64,000 nucleotides of DNA. Origin: Bacteroidota bacterium (lineage in GTDB: Bacteria > Bacteroidota > Bacteroidia > Chitinophagales > Chitinophagaceae). The stretch is taken from contig JAFDXE010000003.1 of assembly GCA_018268085.1 (NCBI GenBank), forward strand, positions 62,001 to 126,000, read 5' to 3'. The notes beneath the pieces are model-generated. The model did no database searches, was not told the DNA's origin, and saw nothing but the letters and a program-made list of their open reading frames with translations. Shown in pieces: positions 63,791-64,000 of this stretch. Every line of letters begins with the position of its first letter. Positions within the stretch are counted from its first letter, which is position 1. Both the position numbers and the translations under genes were made by a program.

Positions 63791-63823
63791 CTCCCTCTAC
63801 TTTGGAATGGTTTGGGGTGAGGT
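63791..63823. repeat. Dispersed intergenic hairpin repeat, copy C
   Basis: CTCCCTCTACTTTGGAATGG then TTTGGGGTGAGGT; related to copies at 10944-10977 and 16216-16252. Confidence 0.6.
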
Positions 63824-63876
63824 AGATGAATCTGAATTGATGAGTTGATGCGTTGAAAATAGACATTCAGAATTAT

Positions 63877-63915
63877 AAAAAAGTCCGCTTTAACTTTCGC
63901 TAAAGCGGACTTTTA
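63877..63915 (-). terminator. Terminator of the OmpA-family gene
   Basis: Perfect 14-bp stem AAAAGTCCGCTTTA / TAAAGCGGACTTTT with a T-run on the minus strand, 18 nt past the partial gene at the window end. Confidence 0.88.
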
Positions 63916-63932
63916 TATTTTTAGTGGATATG

Positions 63933-64000
63933 TTACTTTTTCAGGATCTTAAATTCTACTCTCCTGTTTCGCTGGCGTCCTTCAGGAGATTTATTGGAAG
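63933..64000 (-). CDS. OmpA-family protein, C-terminal end
   Basis: Partial gene cut by the right edge. Only the last 21 codons and the stop are visible: SNKSPEGRQRNRRVEFKILKK (shown here as 20-plus residues only by parts: SNKSPEGRQRN, then RRVEFKILKK). The N-x-x-P-E-G-R-x-x-N-R-R-V-E motif is the hallmark of the peptidoglycan-binding OmpA C-terminal domain. The parent protein is probably an outer-membrane or periplasmic anchor. It is followed by a strong terminator. Confidence 0.8.
   Translation of the reverse strand, partial: SNKSPEGRQRNRRVEFKILKK

Overview
This is about 64 kb of ordinary chromosome from a member of the Bacteroidota, most likely a Chitinophagaceae-like bacterium. That placement is inferred from several signs. 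Promoters carry the Bacteroidota -7 element TAnnTTTG, often only 4-5 nt before the start codon. There are many Bacteroidota-typical families (DUF4836, DUF3857, lmo0937-type mini-protein, RRM protein with a glycine tail, TonB/TPR envelope genes, SWIB protein with a lysine-rich tail). Intergenic regions contain degenerate 7-bp tandem repeats. No rRNA, tRNA, CRISPR, IS element or prophage was recognised.

Layout. 1-1.4 kb: start of the NADH dehydrogenase operon (nuoA-nuoB-nuoC, minus strand; nuoC runs off the edge). 1.5-5.3 kb: envelope operon tonB, small membrane protein, PstS-like lipoprotein, TPR protein. 5.4-10.9 kb: tyrosine phosphatase, hisS, DUF4836 lipoprotein, two-gene ABC transporter. 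11-16.1 kb: PcaF/PaaJ-type thiolase, rlmN, a repeat-containing secreted coiled-coil protein and two pseudouridine synthases. 16.2-18.5 kb: 1-Cys peroxiredoxin divergent from an Rrf2 regulator with a clear operator between them, then dinB. 18.6-26.9 kb: the classical ffh-rpsP-rimM block, split by about 5.9 kb that holds isocitrate dehydrogenase, a LysR regulator, three tiny genes of unknown function and a photolyase-type FAD cluster (TIGR03643, FAD protein, DUF2071, DUF2256). 27-33 kb: sucA, rpsT, an M14 peptidase and an alpha/beta hydrolase. 33.5-37.8 kb: rpsF-rpsR-rplI, a DUF3857 protein and an RRM RNA-binding protein. 37.9-43.4 kb: psuK-psuG-GH29-GH3, a probable nucleoside/glycan salvage operon. 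43.5-54.7 kb: K+/H+ antiporter, a three-gene DUF4836-like operon, a SWIB-domain chromatin-like protein, pirin and small envelope proteins. 54.8-57.4 kb: ATP synthase atpB-atpE-atpF-atpH, ending in a terminator before any alpha or gamma gene. 57.5-64 kb: MsbA-like ABC exporter, a large secreted protein with a caspase-like His/Cys signature, an OmpR-type response regulator with its histidine kinase, and the end of an OmpA-family gene.

The best candidates for undescribed biology are four. First, the 735-residue secreted protein at 59445-61652, whose C-terminus looks like a clan CD (caspase/separase/CHAT) peptidase. Second, the photolyase-like protein whose FAD domain comes first, in a translationally coupled cluster with TIGR03643, DUF2071 and DUF2256 proteins. 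Third, the pair of paralogous mini-proteins flanking a mini-membrane protein between isocitrate dehydrogenase and rimM. Fourth, the peroxiredoxin/Rrf2 switch, whose operator resembles an IscR type 1 site. A window-wide pattern of promoters that would give leaderless mRNAs is also notable.
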